Assembly: GCA_023421505.1 (NCBI GenBank)
Contig: JAEZTJ010000091.1
Location: 102,589 to 166,588 of the forward strand
Length of the DNA stretch: 64,000 nucleotides
Direction of reading: 5' to 3'
Source of the DNA: Bacillota bacterium
Lineage (GTDB): Bacteria > Bacillota > Clostridia > Lachnospirales > Lachnospiraceae
Positions 63,123-64,000 of this stretch are shown here, piece after piece. The translations under genes were made by a program, and so were the position numbers. The notes beneath the pieces were generated by a model that was given only the letters and a program-made list of their open reading frames with translations, did not search any database and was not told the origin of the DNA. The first letter of the stretch is position 1. Every line of letters starts with the position of its first letter.

Positions 63123-63860
63123 ATGGATAAAGTAACAGCGATTATTTTGGCTGCCGGACAAGGAAAACGAATGAATTCCCAGGTGGCAAAGCAATTTCTG
63201 ATTCTGCAGGATAAACCGATACTATATTATTCGATGAAAGCTTTTGAAGAAAGCTCTGTTGATCATATAATACTTGTAACAGGGGCGGACCAAGTAGACT
63301 ACTGCAGGGAACATATTGTAAAAGCATATAATTTCAAAAAAGTATCAAGAATAATAGAGGGCGGCAGGGAGCGTTATGATTCTGTATACCATGCTCTTAT
63401 TAATACGCAGGAAGCAGACTATATATTAATACATGACGGAGCCAGACCATTTATATCAGTAGAATTAATAGAAGCTATTATTAAGAATGTAGTACAAAAT
63501 AAAGCTTGTATTGTCGGAACGCCGGTAAAGGAGACCATAAAAACAGTGGATGGTGATGGTAACATAACAGCAACGCCTGACCGTAATACATTATGGTCTG
63601 CACAAACACCTCAGGCTTTTGAATTTACAGCAATCAAAAAAGCCTTTGACTTATTTTATAGTGAAACAGATAAAAGCAGTCTGGGGATCACGGATGATGC
63701 AATGGTGTATGAAAGATATATAAAGAGACCGGTAAAAATGCTTTTTGGTGATTATAATAATATTAAACTAACAACACCTGAAGATAGAATATTGGCCGAG
63801 GAAATATATAGACGCCTATTGTGTGAAAAGGATAAAAAAAAGGAACAATTCTTTTCATGA
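63123..63860 (+). CDS. ispD: 2-C-methyl-D-erythritol 4-phosphate cytidylyltransferase
   Basis: 245 aa. The nucleotide-binding start AIILAAGQGKRMN is followed by KQFLIL, then DGARPF (catalytic Asp region) and TPVKETIK. It makes CDP-ME in the non-mevalonate isoprenoid pathway. TGGAG lies seven bases before the ATG. ispF is not present before the window end. Confidence 0.95.
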   Translation: MDKVTAIILAAGQGKRMNSQVAKQFLILQDKPILYYSMKAFEESSVDHIILVTGADQVDYCREHIVKAYNFKKVSRIIEGGRERYDSVYHALINTQEADYILIHDGARPFISVELIEAIIKNVVQNKACIVGTPVKETIKTVDGDGNITATPDRNTLWSAQTPQAFEFTAIKKAFDLFYSETDKSSLGITDDAMVYERYIKRPVKMLFGDYNNIKLTTPEDRILAEEIYRRLLCEKDKKKEQFFS

Positions 63861-63875
63861 ATAAAAGAAAACTAC

Positions 63876-63904
63876 TTGACACATGATATTTTAGGTGATA
63901 TACT
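63876..63904 (+). promoter_or_regulatory. SigA-type promoter of tRNA-Ser
   Basis: TTGACA (63876-63881) and TATACT (63899-63904) with a 17-base spacer, 15 bases before the tRNA. Confidence 0.8.
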
Positions 63905-63919
63905 AGCAAAGCGACGTTT

Positions 63920-64000
63920 GGAGAGATGCCCGAGCGGCTTAAGGGGCTGGTCTTGAAAACCAGTGATTCCGAAAGGAACCGTGGGTTCGAATCCCACTCT
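63920..64000 (+). tRNA. tRNA-Ser (UGA), cut by the window edge
   Basis: Starts GGAGAGATGCCCGAGCGGCT; the anticodon stem-loop is CTGGTCTTGAAAACCAG, with TGA as anticodon. A long variable arm (ATTCCGAAAGGAACC) and the T arm GTGGGTTCGAATCCCAC follow, as expected of class II tRNA-Ser. The last acceptor bases and the discriminator lie beyond position 64000. Confidence 0.95.

Overview
The window reads as chromosomal DNA of a low-GC, motile, spore-forming member of the Clostridia, most likely a Lachnospiraceae (Clostridium cluster XIVa, e.g. the Lachnoclostridium/Anaerocolumna group). Reasons: low GC, strong AGGAGG-type ribosome binding sites with frequent TTG/GTG starts, SigA-type promoters, T-box/THF/FMN RNA switches, an mbl-flgF-flgG block as in Bacillus, a spore-lytic-type LysM protein, a SleB-type hydrolase and an FatA-type acyl-ACP thioesterase. 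The genus is inferred from gene content; no search was run. No phage, insertion sequence with a transposase, CRISPR array or secretion island is visible.

Layout. 1-9 kb: start of a leftward gene, a LysM/GH18 spore-lysin homologue that has lost its catalytic acids, a tryptophan T-box followed by a TrpX-type ABC transporter (three genes), a THF riboswitch with folT, a SleB-type hydrolase and a PlsC acyltransferase. 9-16 kb: sigA, an MFS pump preceded by a 9-codon leader ORF, a second Trp T-box controlling an orphan trpB2, then a leftward MFS/MerR pair and a truncated HTH gene. 16-22 kb: rpsL-rpsG-fusA-tuf. 22-26 kb: mbl with flagellar rod genes flgF, flgG and flgJ. 26-35 kb: recD2, polysaccharide deacetylase, a galU-like gene, comFC-yvyF, cvfB, acyl-ACP thioesterase, methyltransferase, trxB. 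35-41 kb: cell-envelope block (SH3-NlpC/P60 hydrolase, MBOAT and SGNH O-acylation pair, PilZ) and a gene-free stretch with DnaA-box sequences. 41-46 kb: hpf, secA, prfB (with programmed frameshift), cheW. 46-53 kb: polar amino-acid ABC transporter, ACT protein-hom-apgM (threonine branch), a small HExxH protein. 53-64 kb: tex, FMN riboswitch-ribU, tsaE-tsaB-rimI, a threonine-aldolase-like gene, rnz, tsaD, ispD and a tRNA-Ser cut by the window end.

How it fits together. Two Trp-responsive leaders tie tryptophan uptake (trpXYZ) to indole-to-tryptophan conversion (trpB2). Two vitamin riboswitches control ECF S-components for folate and riboflavin, whose energizing module must lie elsewhere. tsaE, tsaB and tsaD supply tRNA t6A synthesis. 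Several genes concern the cell wall: Mbl, two hydrolases built on the same double SH3 targeting module, a deacetylase and an O-acetylation pair.

Unexplained structure. Two families of short non-coding repeats are scattered between genes: a composite two-hairpin element of about 110 bp (copies bracket the trpXYZ module) and a MITE-like palindrome with ends TAGGTAATTGCGAAACT (one copy sits between the T-box and trpB2). Other notable signals are the DnaA-box cluster near 40.7 kb, the leader peptide at 10.5 kb and anti-Shine-Dalgarno hairpins before both transporter lipoprotein genes. I did not find an obviously new multi-gene system; the most novel material is in the non-coding DNA.
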